Below are positions 37,591 to 45,571 of a stretch of 64,000 nucleotides of DNA, in pieces. The stretch's first letter is position 1, and each line of letters begins with the position of its first letter. This stretch comes from Bacteroidota bacterium (GTDB lineage Bacteria; Bacteroidota; Bacteroidia; Bacteroidales; JAAUTT01): contig JAUZOO010000003.1 in assembly GCA_030706405.1 (NCBI GenBank), positions 372,001-436,000 of the forward strand, in the 5' to 3' direction. Below the pieces are notes generated by a model. It was not told the DNA's origin, did no database searches, and saw nothing but the letters and a program-made list of their open reading frames with translations. The translations under genes were made by a program, and so were the position numbers.

Positions 37591-40500
37591 CCGTTCCCTC
37601 CAAATACACTGCAACACCGGAACCACAAACATGGTCATAATCTGGATAATCATACCGCCAAACGTTGGGATGGCCATTGGTACCATAATATCCGAGCCTT
37701 TACCAGTCGACGTGAGCACCGGCAACAATGCGATGATTGCCACGGCAGCAGTCATCATAGCCGGACGAACACGTTTTTTCCCGGCATGGACAACGGCTTC
37801 GCGCACGGCTTCGACCGTATTCGGTTTTTCGCGCTCAAACACCTGATGAATGTACGTTCCCATGATAACACCGTCGTTGGTGGCTATTCCAAACAAGGCT
37901 ATAAATCCTACCCAAACCGCCACACTCAGGTTAATGGGATGCATCTGGAACATATCGCGAAGATTGACCCCGCCAACCGAAAAGTTCATAAACCAGCCCT
38001 GACCATAAAGCCAAAGCATGATGAAACCTCCGGCAAACGCCACAAACACTCCCGAAAAATGGATAAACGAGGCGGTAACTGTTTTGAATTGGAAAAACAA
38101 AATCAGGAAAATAGCAAGAAGACTAATCGGAATTACCACCGCAAGCCGCTTGGTTGCACGGATTTGTTGCTCATAGTTCCCAGCAAATTTGTAAGTCACA
38201 CCCGGAGGCAGCTTAAACTGTCCGGAAGCAATCTTCGAATCGATATATTTCTGGGCTTTTTCAACCACATCAACCTCGGCGAATTCAGGCTTCTTATCGA
38301 AAATTACATAGTTGTTAAGAAACGTATTTTCGCTGCGAATCATCTGCGGGCCACGGCGATATTCGATGCTGGCAAGCTGTTCGAGTGGAATCTGAGCACC
38401 GCTCATCGAAGGGATGAGTATTTTACCAATATCTTCAGGAGAATTTCGCAATTCACGGGCGTAGCGAACCCTGACAGGGAAACGCTCGAGGCCTTCAACG
38501 GTGGTGGTCAAAGCCATCCCGCCAATGGCCGACTGCATCACTTCCTGTACTTCGGCAATGGAGATGCCATAACGCGCCAACGCCTCACGGTCGAGATTAA
38601 TTTCGAGGTACGGAGCTCCAACACCTCGTTCGGCAAATACCGACGAAGCTTCAACTGACGGCACTTCACGAAGAATCTTTTCAAGTTCAACCGACACCCG
38701 TTCTATGGTTTCGAGATCTGGCCCGGAGACTTTTAAGCCCATGGGTGCCCGCATCCCTGTCGAAAGCATGATAAGACGGGTTTGAATAGGCTGTAAGCGT
38801 GGTGCCGACGTCATTCCCGGATAATTGGAGGCTTTAACAATTTCCTGCCAGATGTCTTCCGGTTTATGAATCTCCGGCCTCCATTGCCGGAAATATTCGC
38901 CATTTTTATCGGCAACCAGCATATCCTTTTCAATCTTCCTAAGGCCGTCGCGTTTAACGTTATAGTTTTTCCCGTTTGCAAGAAGATAATTCCCGTCTTT
39001 GTCCACTTTAAAACGCATCCTGCGGCCATTTTCATCCAAAAAATATTCAGGTTTATAGTTGATTACGTTTTCGTACATCGTTGTCGGTGCCGGGTCGAGC
39101 GCAGAATTAGCACGTCCCCACTTGCCAACTACAATTTCAACTTCAGGAATAGCTGCCAAACGCATGTCGATGGTCGAAATAATCCAAATATTTTCTTCAA
39201 CGCCGGCATGAGGCATGGTGGTAGGCATCAACAGGAAAGAACCTTCATTGAGCGTTGGCATAAACTCTTTACCCATTCCGGGAAACGTTTTAACGGCCGA
39301 TTGCCAAACACCTGATTCCCGCATTTTATTAGGAGCCGAAAAACCGAAAACCTTATCGAAACCAAGCCAAATCAGTATTCCGAAGAAAAGTGTAAAGATC
39401 GGGATCAATAAAAATTTCCGTTTATGAGCCAGGCACCAACGCAAGACCGGTTCGTAGTGATGTACCATGAGGTTCAGAAGCGTAAGTATTACGCCGACAA
39501 TTGCGACAACGAAAAGGAAGTTAACCAAGGTACTATTCTTTGCTCCAAGCGGAAGCCATTCAATGGTAAGATAATAAACAGCCAGTAACACAGCAATGCC
39601 AATGCTGATGTATTCGGGATAACGTTTTTTGTTATCAGGCCACAAATGAGCGGTAAGGTTATTAACGCCAAACAATGCGATAACCAGCGCCATCCACGAA
39701 TGAAAAACGATGGCAAGAACAATTCCAGCAACGATCAGAAGCCCGTTCCAAACTTGTTTAATCCGTTGGCGATCGAAACGAATAGAAAACAGAATATTGG
39801 CCAGCACCGGAACCAGCACAATGCCGATAAATATAGACGAGAGCAGCGCAAACGTCTTGGTAAAGGCTAATGGTTTAAAAAGTTTCCCTTCGGCAGCCTG
39901 CATGGCAAACACGGGCAGAAAGCTGACAATGGTAGTGGCCAGCGCCGTGACAATAGCTCCCGAAACCTCGCTCGCTCCTTCGTAAATCACCTGCCGGAGT
40001 TTTTCGCCATGGGCATCTTTATTTTCGGGCATCTCAAGGTGCCGGAGGATATTTTCGATGAAGATGACGCCCACATCCACCATTACCCCAATGGCAATGG
40101 CAATACCCGACAATGCCACAATATTGGCATCGACCCCGAAATACCGCATAATAATAAAGGTCATCAAAACTGCGAGCGGCAATAGTCCTGAAACTAATAA
40201 TGAAGCCCGAAGGTTCATCACCAAAACGATGATGACGATGATGCTGATGAGAATTTCGTGTGTGAGGGCATCTTCGAGCGTTCCGATGGTTTCCTGGATC
40301 AGTCCGGCACGGTCGTAAAACGGAACAATGGTAACTTTCGACACAGTTCCATCGGGTAAGATTTTGGAAGGCAATCCAGAAGCGATCTCTTCAATCTTCT
40401 TTTTAACATTACCAATAACCGCCATCGGGTTTGAACCGTAGCGCGCCACAACCACACCGCCAACCGCATCGGCCCCGGCTTTGTCCAAACCACCTCGTCG

Positions 40501-41367
40501 GTCGCCGGGGCCAAAGCTAACCCGTGCAACGTCTTTTATCCGAACCGGCGTATTCTGATTTTCGGTAATCACGGCATTTTCGAGATCTGCGACATTCTTG
40601 ATATAACCCAATCCCCGAATCATATATTCCACCTTATTTAGTTCGATGGTTTGCGCGCCAATGTCGAGATTGCTGTTCTGGACGGCTTTCATAATCTGCA
40701 TGGTTGAAACGCCGTACGATTTCATGGCATCGGGATTAATATCCACCTGGTATTCCTTCACGAAACCGCCCACCGACGCCACTTCCGAAACACCTTCGGA
40801 GGCTGTAAGTGCATAGCGAACATAAAAATCCTGAATGGTGCGTAGTTCGTGCGGATCCCAGCCGCCAACGGGTTTGCCGGTCTTTGGGTCACGACCTTCG
40901 AGGGTGTACCAGTAAATCTGTCCCAAAGCAGTAGCATCGGGGCCTAGCGTTGGCTGAACGCCAGGAGGCAAAGTACCAGTCGGAAGCGACGAAAGTTTTT
41001 CGAGAATTCGCGACCGCGACCAGTAATACTCGATATTATCGTTAAAAATGATGTAGATGAACGACATCCCGAACATGGACGAACTGCGTATCGATTTCAC
41101 TCCGGGAATACCCAGCAGCGCCGTAGTAAGCGGGTATGTAACCTGGTCCTGGATGTTCTGCGGCGAACGGCCCATCCATTCGGTAGCAACAATCTGTTGA
41201 TTATCGCCAATATCGGGAATAGCATCGACCGGCACCGGATCTCGCGGAATAAAACCTGTATTCCAATGAAACGGCGCCGTGGATATTCCCCAAAACAAGA
41301 TAACAGCCAGAAATATAAAGGCCATCAGCTTATTTTCCAGAAAATATTTTATAATTCTGTTAAGCAT
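37525..41367 (-). CDS. CusA/CzcA-type heavy-metal RND efflux pump
   Basis: 1280 residues, longer than the ~1040 usual for CusA. RND features: EWMGRSPQNIQDQVTYPLTT, the TM4 segment with ALSGIAIAIGVMVDVGVIFI, GAIVTALATTIVSFLPVF, and the C-terminal half with FGIATNDGVIMGTYIHQVFE and RVRPAMMTAAVAIIALLPV. Extra length comes from an additional hydrophobic block after TM6 (about 530-660) and a charged periplasmic insert (YKPEYFLDENGRRMRFKVD, RQWRPEIHKPEDIW). The Met-containing segment MLSTGMRAPMGLKVSG lies in the porter region where CusA uses methionines for Cu(I)/Ag(I). It is proton-driven export of a soft metal. It overlaps TolC by 4 bases. The C-terminal ~20 residues derive from a repeat and are probably not functional. 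Confidence 0.92.
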   Translation of the reverse strand: MLNRIIKYFLENKLMAFIFLAVILFWGISTAPFHWNTGFIPRDPVPVDAIPDIGDNQQIVATEWMGRSPQNIQDQVTYPLTTALLGIPGVKSIRSSSMFGMSFIYIIFNDNIEYYWSRSRILEKLSSLPTGTLPPGVQPTLGPDATALGQIYWYTLEGRDPKTGKPVGGWDPHELRTIQDFYVRYALTASEGVSEVASVGGFVKEYQVDINPDAMKSYGVSTMQIMKAVQNSNLDIGAQTIELNKVEYMIRGLGYIKNVADLENAVITENQNTPVRIKDVARVSFGPGDRRGGLDKAGADAVGGVVVARYGSNPMAVIGNVKKKIEEIASGLPSKILPDGTVSKVTIVPFYDRAGLIQETIGTLEDALTHEILISIIVIIVLVMNLRASLLVSGLLPLAVLMTFIIMRYFGVDANIVALSGIAIAIGVMVDVGVIFIENILRHLEMPENKDAHGEKLRQVIYEGASEVSGAIVTALATTIVSFLPVFAMQAAEGKLFKPLAFTKTFALLSSIFIGIVLVPVLANILFSIRFDRQRIKQVWNGLLIVAGIVLAIVFHSWMALVIALFGVNNLTAHLWPDNKKRYPEYISIGIAVLLAVYYLTIEWLPLGAKNSTLVNFLFVVAIVGVILTLLNLMVHHYEPVLRWCLAHKRKFLLIPIFTLFFGILIWLGFDKVFGFSAPNKMRESGVWQSAVKTFPGMGKEFMPTLNEGSFLLMPTTMPHAGVEENIWIISTIDMRLAAIPEVEIVVGKWGRANSALDPAPTTMYENVINYKPEYFLDENGRRMRFKVDKDGNYLLANGKNYNVKRDGLRKIEKDMLVADKNGEYFRQWRPEIHKPEDIWQEIVKASNYPGMTSAPRLQPIQTRLIMLSTGMRAPMGLKVSGPDLETIERVSVELEKILREVPSVEASSVFAERGVGAPYLEINLDREALARYGISIAEVQEVMQSAIGGMALTTTVEGLERFPVRVRYARELRNSPEDIGKILIPSMSGAQIPLEQLASIEYRRGPQMIRSENTFLNNYVIFDKKPEFAEVDVVEKAQKYIDSKIASGQFKLPPGVTYKFAGNYEQQIRATKRLAVVIPISLLAIFLILFFQFKTVTASFIHFSGVFVAFAGGFIMLWLYGQGWFMNFSVGGVNLRDMFQMHPINLSVAVWVGFIALFGIATNDGVIMGTYIHQVFEREKPNTVEAVREAVVHAGKKRVRPAMMTAAVAIIALLPVLTSTGKGSDIMVPMAIPTFGGMIIQIMTMFVVPVLQCIWRERISTQSHGDTEKAQSSNLSNGL

Positions 41368-41390
41368 GGTTTTTCAATTAAACAATGTGA

Positions 41391-41434
41391 CAATATGCCA
41401 ATGGGGCAATTAAAAATAACACCAATATGCCAAT
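41391..41434. repeat. Direct repeat CAATATGCCAAT in the gap before the efflux pump
   Basis: CAATATGCCAAT occurs exactly at 41391-41402 and 41423-41434, with related CAATGTGAC and GGGGCAATT units around it. An inverted pair ATTAAACAAT (41377-41386) and ATTGTTTAAT (41468-41477) brackets it. Such CAATNTGCCAAT arrays recur between genes in Bacteroidota. No regulatory meaning can be assigned here. Confidence 0.5.
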
Positions 41435-41476
41435 AAATCAAATAATTGACACACGGGCTAATGACCTATTGTTTAA

Positions 41477-41857
41477 TCAACAACGGAAAGTTTGAAGAAG
41501 AGCAGCGGCATTCTCTGTTATAAGAGGCGGAGAAGCGCAGCTAAACGGATAAATAAAAGAAGATGTACTGATTTCGGAAAGAAACTCCGGCGTTTCAACA
41601 GAATATAGCACTATGGAAATTGACTTTCCGTCAAAATCAGTCTTAAAAAAAGAAACGTTATAATTATCAATAACTTTAAACTGCTTAGCTTCGTTGTGGC
41701 AGCTCTTACAATGTGCCGCACCACAACAGGATTTTTCGTGATCTACCAACGAAGTCGAAACCAGCGTACCACTGCAATAGTGCCGATATACTGTTACTCC
41801 CGACGTGGCAAGTATCAGTAAACAGACTATAAAAATATGGTAGACTTTTTTCAACAT
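41477..41857 (-). CDS. HYC_CC_PP-type small cysteine-rich protein
   Basis: 126 residues with an N-terminal hydrophobic signal (VYHIFIVCLLILATSGVTV). It shows the diagnostic order of motifs of the small Bacteroidota family named after them: YRHYCSG, then SCCGAAHCKSCHNE, then CASPPLITE near the end. The two Cys-rich motifs (CCxxxHCxxCH) look able to bind a metal or haem-like cofactor, though CKSCH also resembles a CxxCH site. It sits directly upstream of the RND metal pump on the same strand and has its own -7 box. A periplasmic metal-sensing, sequestering or shuttling role is inferred. The function is not established to my knowledge. Confidence 0.75.
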   Translation of the reverse strand: MLKKVYHIFIVCLLILATSGVTVYRHYCSGTLVSTSLVDHEKSCCGAAHCKSCHNEAKQFKVIDNYNVSFFKTDFDGKSISIVLYSVETPEFLSEISTSSFIYPFSCASPPLITENAAALLQTFRC

Positions 41858-41877
41858 TTAATTTCCAGATATGAACA

Positions 41878-41885
41878 CAAAGGTA
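41878..41885 (-). promoter_or_regulatory. -7 promoter element of the HYC_CC_PP gene and efflux region
   Basis: On the minus strand TACCTTTG, a perfect TAnnTTTG, ends 21 bases before the ATG at 41857, giving a leader of roughly 14 bases. No clean -33 TTG was found. Confidence 0.6.
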
Positions 41886-41969
41886 TGAAATAAAATTTCA
41901 GACGGTTATGTCTCTTAAAACTTTAACATTTTTTTAAACTCTTTGTTCACAATTCTTTCAGTTAAACTA

Positions 41970-42000
41970 TTGTAGTTTTTGAGTTTAAATCCTAACTTGG
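41970..42000 (+). promoter_or_regulatory. Probable promoter of the protease/glycan-binding pair
   Basis: TTG at 41970-41972, a 20-base spacer, then TAACTTGG at 41993-42000, one mismatch from TAnnTTTG. The ATG of the protease is 18 bases downstream. Confidence 0.4.
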
Positions 42001-42018
42001 TGGAAATTTACGGCTACG

Positions 42019-43026
42019 ATGTTTAAACAACCAAACCTCCTTTTTCGTCTTACTGCTATCATAGCCGCAGTTTTACTATGTTTTTCATCATTTACACGAA
42101 GCAATAAGGCTTCGGGGATTTCCGACGATCTAAAGAAGACAGATCGCATGTCGGCTCGTAAAAACCTTACTAACCCGGCCATTGACTCTATAACGATTCC
42201 CCTGAAACGGGCCGGACGACTGTTCCTGATCGAAGCAATAATTGACGACGAGGCCGGTAACCTTATTTTTGACACCGGGGCAACAGGCCTGGTTCTGAAT
42301 AAATCTTACTTCCGCAACCATACAGTCGTGGATCAGCAGAGCTCAAACGGCATTACCGGGTCGGTAGAAAAAGTTGAAAATATAAACATCGAACAAATCA
42401 AAGTTTCCGATTTACTTTTCAAAAATATTTCGGCCAACCTCGCCAATCTGGGGCATATCGAAAACCGCAGGGGCATTAAGGTCCTCGGTTTATTTGGGTT
42501 TGACCTTATTAGAGATTATGAAATCATCATCAATTCAAAAAACAATCAACTTACGCTTCACTGCATCGATAAAAAAGGAAACAGGACAGGCCTGATTTCC
42601 AAAAACTTTAACGCCAGCTATTCGCAAAAAATTGAGACTCTTAACAATATTGTTTTTATAAAAGGTAATATTGGCGGAAAAACGCTTAGGTTTTGTTTCG
42701 ATACCGGGGCAGAAACCAATGCGGTCAGCAATCTGGCGAACAAACATGTCCTCAACACAATCGCCATCAACCGAAAAACTGACCTGCACGGGGCTGGATC
42801 TGCCAAAAGCGAAGTTCTATTCGGGGTTATGAACGATTTTACGTTGGGCAACACACGGCTTAACAACATGGAAACCATTGTAACCAATCTCGAGCACCTC
42901 AACGAAGCCTATGGAATGCACATCGACGGGATGTTGGGATACAACTTCGTGACCAAAGGTATTTTATGCATCAATTTTAAAAAGAAATTACTGGGTGTTA
43001 GTTTTCCAAAAACAAGTGAATTATGA
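42019..43026 (+). CDS. Retropepsin-like aspartic protease, exported
   Basis: 335 residues with a signal peptide (LLFRLTAIIAAVLLCFSSF). Two copies of the aspartic protease active-site motif: LIFDTGATGLVL (Asp85) in the N-lobe and FCFDTGAETNAVS (Asp228) in the C-lobe. Each is followed by a hydrophobic-Gly strand (KVLGLFGFDLI; GMLGYNFVTKG). This is the two-lobed bacterial form of clan AA, close to the gag-polyprotein/PDZ-linked aspartyl proteases of Bacteroidota but without a PDZ domain. It would act in the periplasm or outside. Its stop overlaps the next start by 4 bases (ATGA), so the lipoprotein with four glycan-binding repeats is translated with it. The substrate is unknown. Confidence 0.82.
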   Translation: MFKQPNLLFRLTAIIAAVLLCFSSFTRSNKASGISDDLKKTDRMSARKNLTNPAIDSITIPLKRAGRLFLIEAIIDDEAGNLIFDTGATGLVLNKSYFRNHTVVDQQSSNGITGSVEKVENINIEQIKVSDLLFKNISANLANLGHIENRRGIKVLGLFGFDLIRDYEIIINSKNNQLTLHCIDKKGNRTGLISKNFNASYSQKIETLNNIVFIKGNIGGKTLRFCFDTGAETNAVSNLANKHVLNTIAINRKTDLHGAGSAKSEVLFGVMNDFTLGNTRLNNMETIVTNLEHLNEAYGMHIDGMLGYNFVTKGILCINFKKKLLGVSFPKTSEL

Positions 43027-44468
43027 AAGTCCTGATTAAATATATATTATTCCTATCCATTGTATTCCTGATGGCAGGTTGCAGGACTCAGTACAACCCC
43101 AATGATACCTGCCGGGTCGAAAATGGCCGGATTATTTTTCAATTGAACCTCCACTGGAACGATTCGCAGAAAATGGAAATTGCCCATCGCTTCGATCTCG
43201 ACAGTGCCTTGATTGCCCGTGTTTACAAAGAATTAAAAAACATCACCTTCAACAGTATCGAATGGAAAGTAGAGAAAATCAACCCAGATCTTGTTGAATT
43301 ATCCAAACCCGTAGATAACAATGCAATTCCGTACCTGAACCCAAACGACATTTTTATGCTCGACGAAAGCTGGCTCAAAGCTGAAGGCGAACAAGAACGC
43401 GAATCGGCGAGTTACGGGGTTAATCAATTCAATTCATCCCATATCGTTAGTTTTAAGGACGATATTGCTACATTCTTCCTACCCGGACAACAAAACGTGC
43501 AAAAAATCTATCTGGCCGGAACCTTCAACAACTGGAACACAATGCAAACGGCCATGCAAAAGACCGATTCGGGATGGGTGGTTAGTGTAAAACTACTTCC
43601 CGGAAAATACCTCTACAAATACATTATTGACGGAAAATGGAGCCTCGACCCCAATAACATCCTAAAGCAAAAAGATAGCCAGAGCAATGTCAACTCGGTG
43701 CTCTTCCGCTATAATTATCATTTCGATATTAAAGGATACCAGAATGCCCGAAAGGCCATTGTTGCCGGAAGCTTTAACAACTGGAACTCCAACGAACTAA
43801 AAATGGTCCGTACTGCCGATGGTTGGACGTTACCAATCTATCTCCGGGAAGGAACCCATGCCTACAAATTCATTATTGATGACCAATGGATGACCGACCC
43901 GGCCAACTCGGTAAAACGGCCCGATGGTAAAGGAAATAGCAATTCGTTCCTGGGAATCGGCGATAGCCATCTGTTCCAGTTAAAAGGATTTACTTCTGCT
44001 AAAGAGGTTGTGCTTACCGGAAATTTCAATGCCTGGAATACGGGTGAATTATTTATGGAGAAAACAACAGACGGATGGCAACTACCTTACATTCTTGCCG
44101 CCGGAAATTACGAATATAAATTCATTGTTGACGGGAAATGGATAACCGACCCCGACAATCCTTTCACTTCCGGATCGGGCGATCTTACCAATTCGGTATT
44201 GATCTTTAAACCGAGCTATACCTTTACCCTGAACAAATATTCCAATGCCAGAAAAATAATCATTACCGGCAGCTTTAGTAACTGGAATCCAGACGGCTAT
44301 CGTATGCTCAAAAAAGACGGGACATGGACCTTCCCATTATACCTGAAACCAGGCAAATACACCTACAAATTTATTGTCGACGACCAATGGATACTTGATC
44401 CCAACAACAAGCTGTGGGAAACCAACGAATACGGCACCAACAATTCAGTACTCTGGATTGCTCCCTGA
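43023..44468 (+). CDS. Lipoprotein with four AMPK-type glycogen-binding (CBM48-like) repeats
   Basis: 481 residues with lipobox LMAGC (Cys20). Residues 21-145 are an unrecognised N-terminal region. Four tandem repeats follow at about 150-228, 232-312, 316-395 and 398-478. Each carries a GSFNNWN-type turn (GTFNNWN, GSFNNWN, GNFNAWN, GSFSNWN), a GW or TW strand, a YKFIVD-type strand and a W..DP..N end. These are hallmarks of the AMPK beta-subunit glycogen-binding domain. The conserved aromatics suggest real alpha-glucan binding. No catalytic domain is present. It is anchored in a membrane and coupled to the aspartic protease; a scaffold or sensor for glycogen or starch is possible. I know of no described system with this pair. 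Confidence 0.82.
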   Translation: MKVLIKYILFLSIVFLMAGCRTQYNPNDTCRVENGRIIFQLNLHWNDSQKMEIAHRFDLDSALIARVYKELKNITFNSIEWKVEKINPDLVELSKPVDNNAIPYLNPNDIFMLDESWLKAEGEQERESASYGVNQFNSSHIVSFKDDIATFFLPGQQNVQKIYLAGTFNNWNTMQTAMQKTDSGWVVSVKLLPGKYLYKYIIDGKWSLDPNNILKQKDSQSNVNSVLFRYNYHFDIKGYQNARKAIVAGSFNNWNSNELKMVRTADGWTLPIYLREGTHAYKFIIDDQWMTDPANSVKRPDGKGNSNSFLGIGDSHLFQLKGFTSAKEVVLTGNFNAWNTGELFMEKTTDGWQLPYILAAGNYEYKFIVDGKWITDPDNPFTSGSGDLTNSVLIFKPSYTFTLNKYSNARKIIITGSFSNWNPDGYRMLKKDGTWTFPLYLKPGKYTYKFIVDDQWILDPNNKLWETNEYGTNNSVLWIAP

Positions 44469-44479
44469 GCAGCCTGCGA

Positions 44480-45415
44480 TTAGCCTTTCAGCACCGCGTT
44501 GCAAGCCATCACATAAGCCTCGGGAGTGGTTGACTTTTTAATCTTTTTAAGTCCTTTTTCTTTACCGGCAAGCCACATGGCAAAATACTCCCAGTACGGT
44601 TTCATTTTGTTCAACACATGCGAGTTTCCATTCAGTCGTTGGCTATTCTGATACAACAACTGGTCGTGCAATTGATCCAATGCCTTGCGAATTTCTTCAT
44701 CAGAAGCTTTTTGCCCGGTTCGAATTTCCTGCATCAGCAGCGGATTGGCAATAAGTCCGCGGCCAATCATCCATCGCGACACAAAAGGCAATTGGTCGGC
44801 TAAAGATTCAAAATCTGCGAGCGAAAAGATATTTCCGTTGAAGCATACCGGATGCGCCAGTTGCCCGGCCATCGCTGCAAATGAAGCTACATCCACATCG
44901 CCTTTATACATTTGTGATGCCGTTCGCCCGTGAACAATCACTTCGCTGAGTGGATAACGGTTTAAAACAGGAAGTAATGCCTTCCATTCATCGTTACCGG
45001 CAAAACCTAACCTCATCTTAACCGAAATACGGCAGGTCGCATTATTCAACAATCCGTCGAGAATACGGTCAATCCGATCGGGATGGGGCAACAATCCCGC
45101 TCCCATCGTTTTGCGGGTGACCATGGGATACGGGCAGCCCAGGTTCAGGTTTATTTCGTCATAACCCATCTGCTGAAGTTCGGCCACTACCGGTAACATC
45201 TCGTCGGCTTCATTACCCAACAGTTGCGGAATAAGCCGATAGCCCTGATTTTTCTCCGGAAGCACATCGCGGTACATACGCGAATCGGGTTTATGCGTTT
45301 CGATAAACGGCGAAAAGGCAGCATCAGGCGTACCAAAAAGACCGCGAAAAGCAGCACGAAAAGCGTAATCGGTAAAACCCTGAAGGGGGGCAATGTATAT
45401 CTTGTTTTCTTGCAT
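44480..45415 (-). CDS. dus: tRNA-dihydrouridine synthase
   Basis: 311 residues, a complete FMN-dependent Dus TIM barrel. It opens IYIAPLQGFTDYAFRAAF. The catalytic cysteine is in INLNLGCPYPMV, followed by KTMGAGLL. SVKMRLGF, VIVHGRTASQMYKG and WMIGRGLIANP form the flavin and tRNA site. It reduces uridines in the tRNA D-loop. Which bacterial Dus subgroup it belongs to was not determined. It is convergent with the glycan-binding lipoprotein gene (11-bp gap) and divergent from topB; each divergent gene has its own TAnnTTTG box. Confidence 0.93.
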   Translation of the reverse strand: MQENKIYIAPLQGFTDYAFRAAFRGLFGTPDAAFSPFIETHKPDSRMYRDVLPEKNQGYRLIPQLLGNEADEMLPVVAELQQMGYDEINLNLGCPYPMVTRKTMGAGLLPHPDRIDRILDGLLNNATCRISVKMRLGFAGNDEWKALLPVLNRYPLSEVIVHGRTASQMYKGDVDVASFAAMAGQLAHPVCFNGNIFSLADFESLADQLPFVSRWMIGRGLIANPLLMQEIRTGQKASDEEIRKALDQLHDQLLYQNSQRLNGNSHVLNKMKPYWEYFAMWLAGKEKGLKKIKKSTTPEAYVMACNAVLKG

Positions 45416-45438
45416 TCAAATTCTTTTAAATCGAATGG

Positions 45439-45446
45439 CAAAGTTA
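45439..45446 (-). promoter_or_regulatory. -7 promoter element of dus
   Basis: TAACTTTG on the minus strand, a perfect TAnnTTTG, 24 bases before the dus ATG at 45415. Confidence 0.6.
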
Positions 45447-45522
45447 GTGTTTTATCAATGGTTCTGTCGGGTCACAGTTTTAAAGGGTAAAATGCCAAAA
45501 TCGCATGTTGTCCAATTAACCA

Positions 45523-45553
45523 TTGGCATATTTGCTCAAATCCTGTACTTTTG
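45523..45553 (+). promoter_or_regulatory. Promoter of topB
   Basis: TTG (45523-45525), a 20-base spacer, then TACTTTTG (45546-45553), a perfect match to the Bacteroidota TTG/TAnnTTTG pattern. Transcription should start near 45560, leaving about a dozen bases before the TTG start codon. Confidence 0.7.
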
Positions 45554-45571
45554 CAACAAAATTTTAGCAAG

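Noticed and set aside
37786-38658. 290-codon plus-strand frame opposite the RND pump
   Set aside because: Lies fully inside the conserved pump sequence; its translation shows no protein-like features and no promoter precedes it.
41477-41857. CKSCH in the small Cys-rich protein as a cytochrome c site
   Set aside because: The whole HYC/CC/PP motif order fits a known metal-associated small family better; a haem role is not excluded but not claimed.
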